Below, piece after piece: positions 44,939 through 54,794 of a DNA stretch of 64,000 bases; the first letter of the stretch is position 1; every line of letters begins with the position of its first letter. The notes under the pieces were generated by a model that worked only from the letters and a program-made list of their open reading frames with translations, was not told the origin of the DNA and made no database searches. The position numbers and the translations under genes are program-made. Source of the DNA: Pseudomonas sp. TH41 (GTDB taxonomy: Bacteria > Pseudomonadota > Gammaproteobacteria > Pseudomonadales > Pseudomonadaceae); assembly GCF_016650695.1 (NCBI RefSeq), contig NZ_JAEKFH010000003.1, positions 2,810,001-2,874,000 of the forward strand, in the 5' to 3' direction.

Positions 44939-46663
44939 ATGAGCGTGAACATGAGTGATAACACTGTATCCCCGGCCGCCGACGCTTCTGCAGCCAAACC
45001 CTCCCGTCGCTGGCCGGCGCTGCTGGTCGGGTTGTGCCTGGTGGCGGTCGTGGCGGGTGGGTTGGGATGGTTCATGCACAAAACCAAAGCGCCACCTGCG
45101 CAGTTGGCCAGCGACAAACTGGGCATGAGCCGACCGGACGGTCTGCTCGAAACCCACTCCTTGAGCCAATTGCCCAAGGATTTGCTGGCGGTGCCGTTCC
45201 TCAAGGAAACCCTGACCGAAGATTTCGTCTTCTATTACGAAGCGCATGTCGATCGCCTCGGCTTGATCGGCAGCCTGCGGCGGATCATTTACGAACATGA
45301 CCTGAAGTTGCAGGACAGCCTGATCGAGCAACTGTTCGATCAACCAGCAGACGTGGCGCTGTGGCGCGGGGCGGATGGTCGGCTCAAGGATTTCCTGTTG
45401 GTGATGGACCGCGGCGGTCTGGCCAAGGTGCTGGAGCCGCTGGCGAAAGTGGCGCTGGATGATTCGCAGCTGAGCAAGATCGGCGAAGTAAAAGTCGGCG
45501 CCGACGATGTGGCGCTTTATCAACTCACCTACAACGCCAGCAAAGCGCTGCTGTTCGCCTCCCATGGCGACAAACTGGTGGTGCTGTCCAACCCGGGCAA
45601 ACTCTACGACCCGCAAAGCGGCTCAGCGGAAGAACCGGGCAGCGTTTCGACCAGCGCCATCGCCGCGTTGCTCAACGGCGACAAACTCTTCCCTGAAGCC
45701 TTCGGCTTGCAACCCCGCGCGCCGGAAGTGAAACAGCGCCTCTCGGTCAACGCCAGCGTTCTGGCCATGGGGTATCAGCGTTTCATCCCGAACTTCGCCG
45801 GCCTGCGCTTTGATATGGACGACAAGGGCTGGCACAGCTTCCTCGCCATGGACGAACTGGAGAACCAGCCGGACTTCGATTTCAAACCGATCTGGCAAGC
45901 CATGCCGATGGGCGCCAGCGCTTGCGTTGCTCTACCGCTCGCCGCTGAACAACAAAAGCCGCTGCTGGTGAAACTCGGCGCCGAAGAGAATGTGGCCCAG
46001 GCGTTGACCGAACACATGGCCGGTGCCGCCGGTCTGTGTTGGTACGCCGACTCGCGTCTGTACACGCCGCTACTGGTGGCGAGCCTGAACGACAAGGACA
46101 GCGCCAAGCTCGACGGTGACCTGGGCAATCTGTTCGGCTCGATGGTCGGCGCCTACGAAAGCAAGGTCGATGAACACGCGTTCCCGGTGATCGAGAAGCA
46201 GGAAGGTGACACCCACCAGTGGCAGCGTCAGGTCAGTTCCAACTTCGGTCCTTATGCGGCCAAGGAGGCCGAAGACCCGGACGCGATCACCGGCAAGGCT
46301 TTCATGAAAGTGAGCCTGGCACGCCACGGTTCAACACTGCTGTTCTCCCTTGACGACAAGCTCCTGGACAAAGCCCTCGGCACCCTCGACAAACGCTTCC
46401 CACCGATGGCCGACGTGGTGCCCAAAGACCTGCTGATGCCGGTCTACTTCGGTCCGGATTCCATGGCGCAACTGATGCAGCAGGAAACCCTCGACAGCCT
46501 GCCGCAGGACATGGAACCGGTGTTCTACAACGCCGCGCAAACGTACTTGATCCCGAAACTGCGCACGCTCGGCGGTTACGGCAAATATGCGCTGACCTTG
46601 CCCAAAGGCAGCGAGCCCGACGGTCACTGGCAATGGCTGCCGCTGGAATGGAAAGCCCTGTGA
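44939..46663 (+). CDS. magB: DUF2138 (YfaA-like) membrane-anchored protein
   Basis: 574 residues from ATG 44939; a TTG at 44924 and ATG at 44951 are alternatives and none has a convincing ribosome-binding site. One membrane helix ([20 protein letters not shown], about 27-46) anchors a large periplasmic domain starting [25 protein letters not shown]. No enzyme motif is visible. The family matches E. coli YfaA and occurs only with the YfaS-type alpha-2-macroglobulin. In P. aeruginosa the mag products form an envelope complex, so a scaffold role is likely. It starts 36 bases after magA and overlaps magC. Confidence 0.85.
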   Translation: MSVNMSDNTVSPAADASAAKPSRRWPALLVGLCLVAVVAGGLGWFMHKTKAPPAQLASDKLGMSRPDGLLETHSLSQLPKDLLAVPFLKETLTEDFVFYYEAHVDRLGLIGSLRRIIYEHDLKLQDSLIEQLFDQPADVALWRGADGRLKDFLLVMDRGGLAKVLEPLAKVALDDSQLSKIGEVKVGADDVALYQLTYNASKALLFASHGDKLVVLSNPGKLYDPQSGSAEEPGSVSTSAIAALLNGDKLFPEAFGLQPRAPEVKQRLSVNASVLAMGYQRFIPNFAGLRFDMDDKGWHSFLAMDELENQPDFDFKPIWQAMPMGASACVALPLAAEQQKPLLVKLGAEENVAQALTEHMAGAAGLCWYADSRLYTPLLVASLNDKDSAKLDGDLGNLFGSMVGAYESKVDEHAFPVIEKQEGDTHQWQRQVSSNFGPYAAKEAEDPDAITGKAFMKVSLARHGSTLLFSLDDKLLDKALGTLDKRFPPMADVVPKDLLMPVYFGPDSMAQLMQQETLDSLPQDMEPVFYNAAQTYLIPKLRTLGGYGKYALTLPKGSEPDGHWQWLPLEWKAL

Positions 46664-47298
46664 CCGCGTTCATTCGAGGCCTTGGCCTGCTGGCGATGTT
46701 GCTGGGTAGCCGCGTATTCGCCAGTGACGCCGCGCTGCTGGATCCGCAGCAATCCCAGGTCTTCCGCGCCTGGTTCGTGCGCATCGCCCAAGAGCAACTG
46801 ACCCAAGGCCCGAGCCCGCGCTGGTATCAGCAGGACTGCGCCGGGCTGGTACGGTTCGCCGCCAACGAGGCACTGAAAGTCCATGACGAAAAATGGCTGC
46901 GCAGCAACGGCCTGTCCAACCGCTATCTGCCACCCGAGCTGCAATTGAGCGAGGCGCAACGCGGTCTCGCCCAGCAATGGCAACAGGGCGGCGGCAAGGT
47001 CGGGCCCTACGTCAACGCAATCAAGCTGATCCAGTTCAACAGTCATCTGGTCGGCCGCGATCTGGCGCAAGCCCGGCCCGGCGACCTGATGTTTTTCGAT
47101 CAGGGCGACGACCAGCACCTGATGATCTGGATGGGCCGCTACATCGCCTATCACACCGGCACCAGTACCCCGACTGACAACGGCATGCGATCCGCGAGCC
47201 TGCAGCAACTCATGACATGGAAGGACACCCGATGGATACCCGACGCAGCCAACCCCAACTTTATCGGCGTCTATCGACTGAACTTTCTCTCCCAATGA
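46660..47298 (+). CDS. magC: DUF1175 (YfaT-like) protein, NlpC/P60-like cysteine peptidase fold
   Basis: 212 residues from GTG 46660, which overlaps the magB stop (GTGA) and follows GGAAAG; ATG 46648 is an alternative. Signal peptide [21 protein letters not shown]. The mature part has [16 protein letters not shown] (C60), [16 protein letters not shown] (H153) and YIAYHTG (H165), the order and spacing of the NlpC/P60 Cys-His-His triad. Such enzymes cut peptidoglycan stem peptides. The activity is inferred; no test is known to me. It overlaps magD by 4 bases. Confidence 0.85.
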   Translation: MTAFIRGLGLLAMLLGSRVFASDAALLDPQQSQVFRAWFVRIAQEQLTQGPSPRWYQQDCAGLVRFAANEALKVHDEKWLRSNGLSNRYLPPELQLSEAQRGLAQQWQQGGGKVGPYVNAIKLIQFNSHLVGRDLAQARPGDLMFFDQGDDQHLMIWMGRYIAYHTGTSTPTDNGMRSASLQQLMTWKDTRWIPDAANPNFIGVYRLNFLSQ

Positions 47299-50200
47299 TC
47301 GGTGCCCGCATGCTGCGTCTGTGCTCAAAACTGCCGTTGCTGTTGGCCTTGCTGGCGCCCTTGGCCACGGTCAACGCCGAAGACACCGTCGAGCCGAGCG
47401 GCTACACGCCGGTGGCCGGTGAAAGCTTTTTCCTGCTGGCCGACAGCAGTTTCGCCAGTGACGAACAAGCGATGGTGCGCCTTGAAGCGCCGGGCCGCGA
47501 CTACCGCCGATTCCGCATGGAGCCTTACGGCGGCGCCGACATTCGCGTGTATCGCATTGATAAGCCGCTGGATTTCCTCAAACGTCAGAAGAACCTGCAC
47601 CGCGTGGTCAGCGACGGCCAGTTCAAGGGCGAAGGCCTGTCGAACACCCTCGCGTACCTGTGGGATAACTGGTACCGCAAATCCCGTCGGGTGATGCAGC
47701 GGGCGTTTTCCTACGAGTCGCGTAAGCAAGTCACCGAGGAAGTACCGGAACTGAAGATGGGCACGGCGATCGCTGCGCCAACGCCTTACGACGCTCGGCC
47801 GCAATTCGCGTTGATTCCGGGCTTGCCAGTGGTCAGTCAGTTCCGTTATCCACTGTGGGAAGCCAAACCGATCCAGCCGCCTGCCGGCGTGAACCTGGCC
47901 GGTTCTTCCAGCGAGTTTGTCAGCGTCGCACCGGGCAATGTGTATATTCCGTTGGGTCATCTGAAGCCGGGTCTGTACCTGGTGGAAGCGTTGATCGGCA
48001 AGTACCGCGCGACCACCATGGTGTTCGTCTCCAATACCGTGGCGGTGAGCAAGATTGCCGGTGATGAACTGCTGGTGTGGGCCGCGCGCAAACACGAAGG
48101 CAGTTCGGTGCCGAAGGTGAATGTGCTGTGGACCGACGGCCTCGGCGTGATGAGCAGTGGCGCCACTGACGCCGACGGTTTGCTGCGTCTGAAACACGTC
48201 AGCCCCGAACGTTCGTTCGTGATCGGCGAGGACGAAGAGGGCGGGGTGTTTGTCTCCGAAAACTTCTATTACGACAGCGAAATCTACGACACCAAACTCT
48301 ATGCGTTTACCGACCGACCGCTGTACCGGCCGGGGGATTGGGTGTCGCTGAAAATCGTCGGTCGCGAGTTCAAGAATGCGCGCGATTCGGTATTGCCGAC
48401 CGCTGCCGACGTCAACGTGACCGTGCTCGATGCCACGGGCACCGCGCTGCAATCGCTGGCGCTGAAACTTGACGCCAAGGCCGGCACTCAAGGCCGTTTC
48501 CAGTTGCCGGACAACGCGGTGGCGGGCGGTTATGAAGTGCGTTTCAGCTACAGGGATCAGGCCTATAGCAGCGCCTTCCGTGTCGCCGAATACATCAAGC
48601 CGCACTTCGAGATTTCGCTGAACCTGGCCAAGCAGGATTACCGCACTGGCGAGCCGGTAAAAGGCAGTCTGGTGCTGCTGTACCCCGACGGTAAACCCGT
48701 GGCCAACGCGAAGCTGAGCCTGAGTCTGCGTGCCCAGCAACTGTCGATGGTCGACAACGAACTGCAATACCTCGGGCAATTCCCGGTAGAGCTGACCAGC
48801 ACCGAACTGACCACTGACGCCAAGGGCAACGCGACCCTCGACCTGCCCGCCGCCGACAAACCGAGCCGTTACATGCTCACTGTGTTTGCCAGCGATGGCG
48901 CGGCGTATCGGGTCAAAACCACCAAGGAAATCCTCATCGACCGAGGTGCCGCGAGTTTCAGCCTGCACGCGCCACAGCGCTTCAGTGCGGTGGGCGACAA
49001 GGTTGCGTTCACTTACGCCAACGAAGGTGGCAGTGAACAAAGCAAAGCCGTTACGCCAAGCGGCTACAGCTGGGTGCGTCTGGAAGACCAAAGCACCGGT
49101 GAAGACAAACTCGCGGCAACCGATAAAGGCTTTACCTTTGTCTTCGACCGCCCGGGCACTTACAACCTGACGTTGAAGGATGATCACGGCCGCGTCGTCG
49201 GCGCCACCGGCCATTCGGTCACGGGCGAGGGCGTCAAAGCCGTGCCGGGCACCGTAGAAATCGTCCTCGACAAACCCGAGTACAAGGCCGGTGACGAAGC
49301 GTTGGCGTTGATCACTTTTCCTGAACCCGTCAGCGATGCATTGCTGTCGCTGGAGCGTGACAAGGTCGAGGCCACCGCGCTGCTGTCCAAGGGCGGCGAC
49401 TGGCTGAAGATGGAAAAACTCAGCGACACCCAATACCGCGCGCGCATCCCGGTGAAGGACCATTTCGCCCCGAACCTGACGTTCTCCGTTCTCTATACCA
49501 AGGGCGGTCAGTACAGCTTCCAGAACGCCGGCATCAAGGTGGTGGCGCCGCAGATCGACGTGGCCATCGCCACCGATAAAGAGTCCTATCAGCCGGGCGA
49601 TACGGTGTCGGTCGACCTTACCACTCAGTTCGCGGGCAAGCCGATTCCGGCGCACCTGACGGTCAGCGTGGTCGATGAAATGGTCTACGCGCTGCAACCG
49701 GAAGTGGCGCCGACCATCGACCAATTCTTCTATCACCCGCGCCGCAACAATGTGCGCACCAGCGCCAGTCTGTCGTTCATCAGCTACGACGTCGCGTTGC
49801 CGGGCAGCCCAGGCGCACCGGGTAAAGCCAACCGCAGTGAGCGGGGCGTGAAAGTGTTGGAGCGACCGCGTCGCGAAGACGTCGACACTGCCGCGTGGCA
49901 GCCGGAACTGATCACCGACGCCAACGGCAAAACCCGCTTCACCTTCAAGATGCCGGACTCGCTGACCCGCTGGCGCATCACCGCGCGAGCCATCGCAGAT
50001 GACGGTCAGGTCGGACAGAAGAAGCAATTCGTGCGTTCGGAAAAACCGCTGTACCTGAAGTGGAGCGGCCCGACCAAGTTCCGCACCGGCGACAAGCCGG
50101 ATCTTGGTGTATTTGCCTTCAGCCAGGCCGAGCAACCGGTCAAGGCTGAGTTGGTGATTCACGACGGCGGTTCAGATCAACGTGTGCCGGTGACGCTGAA

Positions 50201-51869
50201 TAACGGCATCAACTACATCGCGCTGCCAGCGTTCGCGTTGGCCGGTGGCGAGTGGACAGCTGAACTGGTGCAGGACGGTAAAACCGCGGATGCACTGGCC
50301 GTGCGCCTGACCGCAACGGGCGAAGGTTGGCAAGTCACGCAAAGCCAAAGTATCGACGTGGCGACGGGTGATACGCCGTTGACCTTGCCCGCTGACGCGA
50401 CGGACATTCGTCTGCGTCTGGATGACAGCCCGCAAGCACTGTTCCGTTCGGCACTCGATGATTTGCTGAGCTATCCGTACGGCGGCGTCGAGCAGACGGC
50501 CAGTCGTTTGCTGCCGTTGAGCATCGCGTATCCGACCTTGTCGTCGAATCCGCAGATCCGCGATCGCTTGCGTTTGATCATGCAAAACAGCCGCCTGCGC
50601 CTGGTACAAATGGCCGGGCCTTCCGCGAGTTTTACCTGGTGGGGCATGGACGGTGAACCGGACGCGTTCCTCACCGCGTACGCCTATTACGCCGACTGGC
50701 ACGCCAGCAAAGCGCTGGAACTGAGCCTGCCGCCGGAGCATTGGCAGCGGGTGCTGGAGGTCTACGCCAAACAGGCGAAAAACACCCCTCTGTTGCAGCG
50801 CGCGCTGATTCTGTCGTTCGCTAAACAGATGCAATTGCCGGTGAACACCTTGCTCAGTGGTTTGATGGACGACCTGTCGAAAGCGGGAGAGGGCAATGCG
50901 GCGAACTTGATGGAGGACGGTGAAGACAGCATCGTCATGAGCGATCCGGATTCGGCGCTGGGTTTGGCTGCGGCGCGTGCGCTGACGGCCTCGTTGGCGC
51001 GTCAGTCCAAGGTGACGTTGCCGGATGCTTTCAACCGACAACTGGCCGACGCACAACAGCGTCTGGCCGTCAGCTCGCAGCCGTTTGCCGAAGCCTTGAA
51101 CCTGTCGCTGCAAACCTTCGATCAGGCACACGCGCAAGCGCTGTTGCAGCGTCTGTTGCCACAACAATCAACCCTGGAACGTGCGTTGGCGCTGACCTGG
51201 TTGCAGCGCAGCATCGAACAAGCTTCGCCGACCATCGCACTGGTACCGGGTGAAGGCTGGAAGAAAGAACACGGTGATACCGGTGAGGTGTATTGGACGT
51301 GGCAGGGTGCTCCGCCCGTACCCGCCGTGTTGTCGCTGGCCGGGGCGCAAGAGCGTCCATTGCGGGCGGCGTTGAGCTTCCAGACCCAACAACCGCCGGT
51401 TGATCCGATGGCCGTGACCATCACCCGTCGCCTGTCGCGTCTGGTACCGGGTGACGAAGCGTTCACCTTCAAACTGGAAGCGGTCGGCACGCAGCCGTTA
51501 TCCAGTGACAGCCTGTATCTGGATGAAGTGATCATCACCAGCAAAGCCGCCAAACCACTGCGTTACGGGATGATCGAAGTGCCGCTGCCACCGGGAGCCG
51601 ATGTCGAGCGTACGACGTGGGGGATCAAACTCATGGGCAAGGCCGGCACCGAGCCGACCGCGCTGGAGAAGGCGCGCTTCGAACCGGGCCAGATGGCCTA
51701 CGCCATTCCGGTGGACGCCTTGAGTGGCGAGTTGCGTGTGCGCCATCTGGTGCGCTTCTCGCAGAAAGGCCAGTTCAACCTGCCGCCGGTGCGTTTCACC
51801 CAGGTCTACGCGCCACAGCATCAGGCTCAGGAACAGAAACCGGCGCTTGGTCAGGTCACGGTCCACTGA
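47295..51869 (+). CDS. magD: Bacterial alpha-2-macroglobulin, YfaS/MagD type, no thioester
   Basis: 1524 residues from ATG 47295 (ATGA with magC). Signal peptide ends ATVNA. Macroglobulin domains fill residues about 30-800 ([19 protein letters not shown] is the MG2/MG3 hallmark), then the bait and A2M domain ([33 protein letters not shown], about 860-895), a helical thioester-like domain (about 1050-1330) and the receptor-like end. In thioester forms the sequence is YGCxEQ; here residues 1062-1067 read YGGVEQ, so Cys is Gly and no covalent trap can form. It probably snares proteases physically in the periplasm. Confidence 0.95.
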   Translation: MIGARMLRLCSKLPLLLALLAPLATVNAEDTVEPSGYTPVAGESFFLLADSSFASDEQAMVRLEAPGRDYRRFRMEPYGGADIRVYRIDKPLDFLKRQKNLHRVVSDGQFKGEGLSNTLAYLWDNWYRKSRRVMQRAFSYESRKQVTEEVPELKMGTAIAAPTPYDARPQFALIPGLPVVSQFRYPLWEAKPIQPPAGVNLAGSSSEFVSVAPGNVYIPLGHLKPGLYLVEALIGKYRATTMVFVSNTVAVSKIAGDELLVWAARKHEGSSVPKVNVLWTDGLGVMSSGATDADGLLRLKHVSPERSFVIGEDEEGGVFVSENFYYDSEIYDTKLYAFTDRPLYRPGDWVSLKIVGREFKNARDSVLPTAADVNVTVLDATGTALQSLALKLDAKAGTQGRFQLPDNAVAGGYEVRFSYRDQAYSSAFRVAEYIKPHFEISLNLAKQDYRTGEPVKGSLVLLYPDGKPVANAKLSLSLRAQQLSMVDNELQYLGQFPVELTSTELTTDAKGNATLDLPAADKPSRYMLTVFASDGAAYRVKTTKEILIDRGAASFSLHAPQRFSAVGDKVAFTYANEGGSEQSKAVTPSGYSWVRLEDQSTGEDKLAATDKGFTFVFDRPGTYNLTLKDDHGRVVGATGHSVTGEGVKAVPGTVEIVLDKPEYKAGDEALALITFPEPVSDALLSLERDKVEATALLSKGGDWLKMEKLSDTQYRARIPVKDHFAPNLTFSVLYTKGGQYSFQNAGIKVVAPQIDVAIATDKESYQPGDTVSVDLTTQFAGKPIPAHLTVSVVDEMVYALQPEVAPTIDQFFYHPRRNNVRTSASLSFISYDVALPGSPGAPGKANRSERGVKVLERPRREDVDTAAWQPELITDANGKTRFTFKMPDSLTRWRITARAIADDGQVGQKKQFVRSEKPLYLKWSGPTKFRTGDKPDLGVFAFSQAEQPVKAELVIHDGGSDQRVPVTLNNGINYIALPAFALAGGEWTAELVQDGKTADALAVRLTATGEGWQVTQSQSIDVATGDTPLTLPADATDIRLRLDDSPQALFRSALDDLLSYPYGGVEQTASRLLPLSIAYPTLSSNPQIRDRLRLIMQNSRLRLVQMAGPSASFTWWGMDGEPDAFLTAYAYYADWHASKALELSLPPEHWQRVLEVYAKQAKNTPLLQRALILSFAKQMQLPVNTLLSGLMDDLSKAGEGNAANLMEDGEDSIVMSDPDSALGLAAARALTASLARQSKVTLPDAFNRQLADAQQRLAVSSQPFAEALNLSLQTFDQAHAQALLQRLLPQQSTLERALALTWLQRSIEQASPTIALVPGEGWKKEHGDTGEVYWTWQGAPPVPAVLSLAGAQERPLRAALSFQTQQPPVDPMAVTITRRLSRLVPGDEAFTFKLEAVGTQPLSSDSLYLDEVIITSKAAKPLRYGMIEVPLPPGADVERTTWGIKLMGKAGTEPTALEKARFEPGQMAYAIPVDALSGELRVRHLVRFSQKGQFNLPPVRFTQVYAPQHQAQEQKPALGQVTVH

Positions 51870-51870
51870 C

Positions 51871-53490
51871 ATGCTGCGGCCTCTGGTCTGGTGGCTGATG
51901 TGTTTGATCCCTGCGCTGGCGACAGCGCAGGACGAGCCGCTGCGGCTGGGCTTCAAGGGCGAAATGATTTCCTTGAACCGGACTCAGGTGATCGCGCGCG
52001 AGCCGTTGCCTGCTGATTTGCAGGCGCCGTTGGGCAGTCTGTGGAAGTTGTTTGTCTACGGCTGGCTGGTGGATACCGGCGCGCGTGAGCCTGCTTACGA
52101 GTGTCATGGGCAGTCAAAAGAAGAAGTTTATTGCTGCACGGCGGGCGGCAAGATTGAACGCGATCAAGCGCTGGTGAAATCGTGTGGGTTGTATTTCGAG
52201 CCTGCGCGGTTGGGCATCGCTGGCGCTGAGTGGCGCAAATATTGGCAGGCGCGACAGGCGCCGGAGTGGCTGCTGGACTTGCCCTCGTTGAAGCCTTCCA
52301 CGCGAGTGTCGGTGGTTGAATTGCTTAAGGTGTTAGCCGTGATGCCGGCGCAGGATCAGGCGCGACGGGTGTTGCTGGATGTGGTGCTGAACGCCGCTGA
52401 CGGCAATGTCGTGGGCGAACTCGGTGGCCGGTTACGGGTGAAAACCTGGAGCTGGTTGGGCGATCAGGATCCGACTTCGCGCCAGGGTGGGTTCGCCGGT
52501 TGGACGGCGGATGGCACGCCGATCTGGGCCGGTGGGCGCGGGACCAGTCAAAGGGTCCTGCGCAATTACGGTGAGGCGTTGTCTTCTGTGTTGCCGGTTG
52601 ATTGGCCTTCGGACGCGGGGCGTTGCGTTGAAGTCGACCTGTTTTCTCACTACCCGATTGGGCGTGTGCTGTCCGGTGATCGCGTTGTAGCGTCCGGTCC
52701 CTTACAAGGCGACTACCGCGTCGAATTCATCAACGGCAACCAACTCGATATCCACAGCGATGGCGAACTGTTTCTGTTGAAGGACACGCTGGTCGCTCGT
52801 CTGGATCGCGAAGAATACGTCGCCCGCGTCCTTCAGCGCGAAGCCAGACCCGAGCCCGTCGAAGCCGCCAAAGCGCTGGCCATTGCCATCCGCACCTACC
52901 TGCTGCAAAACGCCACCCGCCACGGCGATTGCCTGAGCATCGACGACAGCAGCAGCCGGCAACGCGTCGCCCCACGTCCAGCCACCATTGAGTCCCGCAA
53001 TGTTGCGGCCTGGACCAGCGACCTGGTGTTGGCCGGCAGTACCGTCACCTACCACTCCGACCAACCCGGTCCGGACAAACTCTCCTGGCAGCAAGCCGTC
53101 GAACAAGCCAACGCCGGCCAGCGCTACGACGCCATCCTGCTCCACGCCTACCCCCGCGCCAGCCTCAGCCGCTGGGACAATCCCGTCGCCGCCTGCGAAG
53201 CACTCCCCGCTGCGCAAGACTGGCTACAAAACCAACGTCGCGGCTGGCGCCAACGCCTCGAAAGCGAAGTCGGCTACAACGAAGTCAGCACCTTCGCCGT
53301 CTGCCGGCTCTCTTTCGGCCACCCCTACGTCGACCGCGAACGCCAGCGCATCTACGTGCGCGGCGTGCTGTCGCTGCAAGACCGCCTCGACCTGACCCAC
53401 GAATACCTGCACCTGGCCTTCGACGCACACCCCAACGGCCAGGATGAAACCTACATCGAAGGGCTCGCCCGCCACCTCTTGCTGGAATAG
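51871..53490 (+). CDS. magE: DUF2300 (YfaQ-like) composite: PBP-like, SpoIID-like and HExxH regions
   Basis: 539 residues from ATG 51871, two bases after magD. Signal peptide MLRPLVWWLMCLIPALATA. Residues 50-200 resemble a penicillin-binding transpeptidase: SLWK (56-59, SxxK), a Cys-rich loop with SCG (104-106, cf. SxN) and KTW (191-193, cf. KTG). Residues about 311-355 resemble SpoIID (EYVARVLQREA, EAAKALAIAIRTYLL). The C-terminus has HEYLH (510-514) and a later Glu, a zincin-like motif. All point to peptidoglycan. The deviations at the second and third PBP motifs leave activity uncertain. Third-position base use changes near 52700. Confidence 0.85.
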   Translation: MLRPLVWWLMCLIPALATAQDEPLRLGFKGEMISLNRTQVIAREPLPADLQAPLGSLWKLFVYGWLVDTGAREPAYECHGQSKEEVYCCTAGGKIERDQALVKSCGLYFEPARLGIAGAEWRKYWQARQAPEWLLDLPSLKPSTRVSVVELLKVLAVMPAQDQARRVLLDVVLNAADGNVVGELGGRLRVKTWSWLGDQDPTSRQGGFAGWTADGTPIWAGGRGTSQRVLRNYGEALSSVLPVDWPSDAGRCVEVDLFSHYPIGRVLSGDRVVASGPLQGDYRVEFINGNQLDIHSDGELFLLKDTLVARLDREEYVARVLQREARPEPVEAAKALAIAIRTYLLQNATRHGDCLSIDDSSSRQRVAPRPATIESRNVAAWTSDLVLAGSTVTYHSDQPGPDKLSWQQAVEQANAGQRYDAILLHAYPRASLSRWDNPVAACEALPAAQDWLQNQRRGWRQRLESEVGYNEVSTFAVCRLSFGHPYVDRERQRIYVRGVLSLQDRLDLTHEYLHLAFDAHPNGQDETYIEGLARHLLLE

Positions 53491-53493
53491 GCC

Positions 53494-54309
53494 ATGAACG
53501 TCAGTTATCCACAGGTCTTCCTGTTCCTTTGCGCCTTTGGCGTGTTGCCGACGCTTTTTGCGGCGGATAGCGCCGTCAAACTGGACACCCCCGTCGGTGG
53601 CTGGCGCACGGGTGCGATTGAGGGTGAAGGCGAGAACTTCCGTCAGACCGTCAATTACCCGGCCTCATCAGTGAACACCCCGATGGGGCAAGCCAACACC
53701 GCGCGCATCACTGGCCAGATCAAAACCACCCCCAAGTCCACTGACCCCGGCCGATTGATCGTCAACGGCGTCAGCATGCCACTGAAGATCGATCCGGCTG
53801 GCCGCTTTGATCGACCGTTCTCGTTCCCCAATGGCAGCAACAGCGTCGAAGTCCGAAGCCCTGATGGTCAGCAGAGGCATCGCACGCAGTTCCTCAACGC
53901 CAGTGGCGGGGCTACCCCAGCCAAGTTGCGAGTGTTGTTGTCATGGGACAGCGACAACACAGACCTGGACTTGCACCTGATCACCCCCGATGGCGCGCAC
54001 ATCTGGTATGGCGATCGTGTTGCCCCCAATGGTGCGGCGCTGGATGTTGATGTGACGACGGGTTACGGCCCGGAAATCTTCGCCATGCCAGCGCCGATCA
54101 AAGGGCAGTATCTGGTGTATGTGAATTACTTCGGTGGCGGGTATCGCAGTGATGAGGAGGGGCAGGAGGATGCCGTTCAGCCGCTGACGACGGCGCAGGT
54201 GACGGTGATTACGGAGGAAGGGACGCCGAATGAGAAGATGGAGACTTTTCTGGTGCCGATGAGGGCGGTGGGGGAGTTGACGTTGGTTAAGGGGTTTAGT
54301 TATCCGTGA
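53494..54309 (+). CDS. magF: DUF2135 (YfaP-like) protein, last gene of the mag operon
   Basis: 271 residues, 3 bases after magE. Signal peptide MNVSYPQVFLFLCAFGVLPTLFA. Same layout as magA: VGGWRTG near the start, GRLIVNGVSMPLKIDPAGRFDRPFSFPNGSNSVEVRSPDG, then KLRVLLSWDSDNTDLDLHLITPDG and GQYLVYVNYFGGGY. The two proteins are clear paralogues of moderate identity. The end of the gene is very G-rich on the coding strand, unlike the C-rich end of magE. Periplasmic; role unknown but presumably structural in the Mag complex. Confidence 0.83.
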   Translation: MNVSYPQVFLFLCAFGVLPTLFAADSAVKLDTPVGGWRTGAIEGEGENFRQTVNYPASSVNTPMGQANTARITGQIKTTPKSTDPGRLIVNGVSMPLKIDPAGRFDRPFSFPNGSNSVEVRSPDGQQRHRTQFLNASGGATPAKLRVLLSWDSDNTDLDLHLITPDGAHIWYGDRVAPNGAALDVDVTTGYGPEIFAMPAPIKGQYLVYVNYFGGGYRSDEEGQEDAVQPLTTAQVTVITEEGTPNEKMETFLVPMRAVGELTLVKGFSYP

Positions 54310-54314
54310 GGCGG

Positions 54315-54343
54315 TAATAGTGACAGCGGTGCTGTCACTATTA
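54315..54343 (+). terminator. Stem-loop at the end of the mag operon
   Basis: A perfect 13-bp stem (TAATAGTGACAGC / GCTGTCACTATTA) with loop GGT begins 6 bases after the magF stop. There is no U tract, so termination is uncertain; it may protect the mRNA end. Confidence 0.6.
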
Positions 54344-54404
54344 AATTGGGCAGTAGCGTGCGCCCGATTGGATGAAGGATGACGTTGAGTCAAAACGCAG
54401 ACAT

Positions 54405-54430
54405 TAAAAAGCCGGCTTGTGGCCGGCTTC
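54405..54430 (-). terminator. Rho-independent terminator facing left
   Basis: On the minus strand AAGCCGGC-CACAA-GCCGGCTT is followed by TTTTTAA. It ends a leftward transcript arising somewhere in 54450-54800 or from the repressor gene. Confidence 0.8.
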
Positions 54431-54447
54431 TCGGGGACTGGCTTGGT

Positions 54448-54528
54448 TCATTTTTGGTAAACCGCGCCAGCCTTCAAAACGTACACCCGGATCTTGCGTC
54501 CGGCTGTGGGACTTGGCGAGAAAATCAT
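54448..54528 (-). other. Possible 26-residue peptide or small RNA before terminator
   Basis: The 485-base gap 54310-54794 contains no clear gene. On the minus strand a short frame (MIFSPSPTAGRKIRVYVLKA, then GAVYQK) ends 18 bases before a good terminator, and a TATGCT box lies near 54592-54597. A peptide, a small RNA of roughly 170 bases, or a decayed gene end are all possible. I do not recognise it. Confidence 0.3.
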
Positions 54529-54651
54529 CTGCCTTGTCGGTGCGATTCTCCGCCGCGGGGCGGGTCGATGCGCAAAATATGGGGCGCAGCATACTGATTT
54601 TTTTGGGAAATTCCCAGTCTGGTGTGCGTGTTGGAGCGATTGCGGTATGTG

Positions 54652-54782
54652 TAGCAGCTGCCGAAGGCTGCGTTCGGCTGCGCAGCGGCCGTAAACCCGG
54701 TATCCGCGGTAATCCTGAGATACCGTGGTGGATGGTTTCACGACTGCTCCGCAGCCGAACGCAGGCTTCGCCAGCTGCCACA
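54652..54782. repeat. Divergent REP-like inverted repeat
   Basis: GCAGCTGCCGAAGGCTGCGT at the left and a complementary, slightly altered copy (CGCAGGCTTCGCCAGCTGCC) at the right, with nested GGCTGCGCAGC-like arms. It resembles the GTAGGAGCTGCC family but lacks the CGATCTTTTG end. Confidence 0.75.
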
Positions 54783-54794
54783 AGGGTTGCGTAG

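Noticed and set aside
47325..50162. A 945-codon open frame on the minus strand inside magD
   Set aside because: It is antisense to a well-supported gene and its protein is low-complexity, rich in Arg/His/Gln/Val. High-GC codon bias produces such frames; the same applies to frames opposite dxs (39634-41220) and clsB (7714-9120).
54417..54794. Overlapping short frames on both strands in the gap after magF
   Set aside because: None has a ribosome-binding site or recognisable family, and most run through the REP-like repeat. Only the short minus-strand frame next to the terminator is kept as a tentative note.
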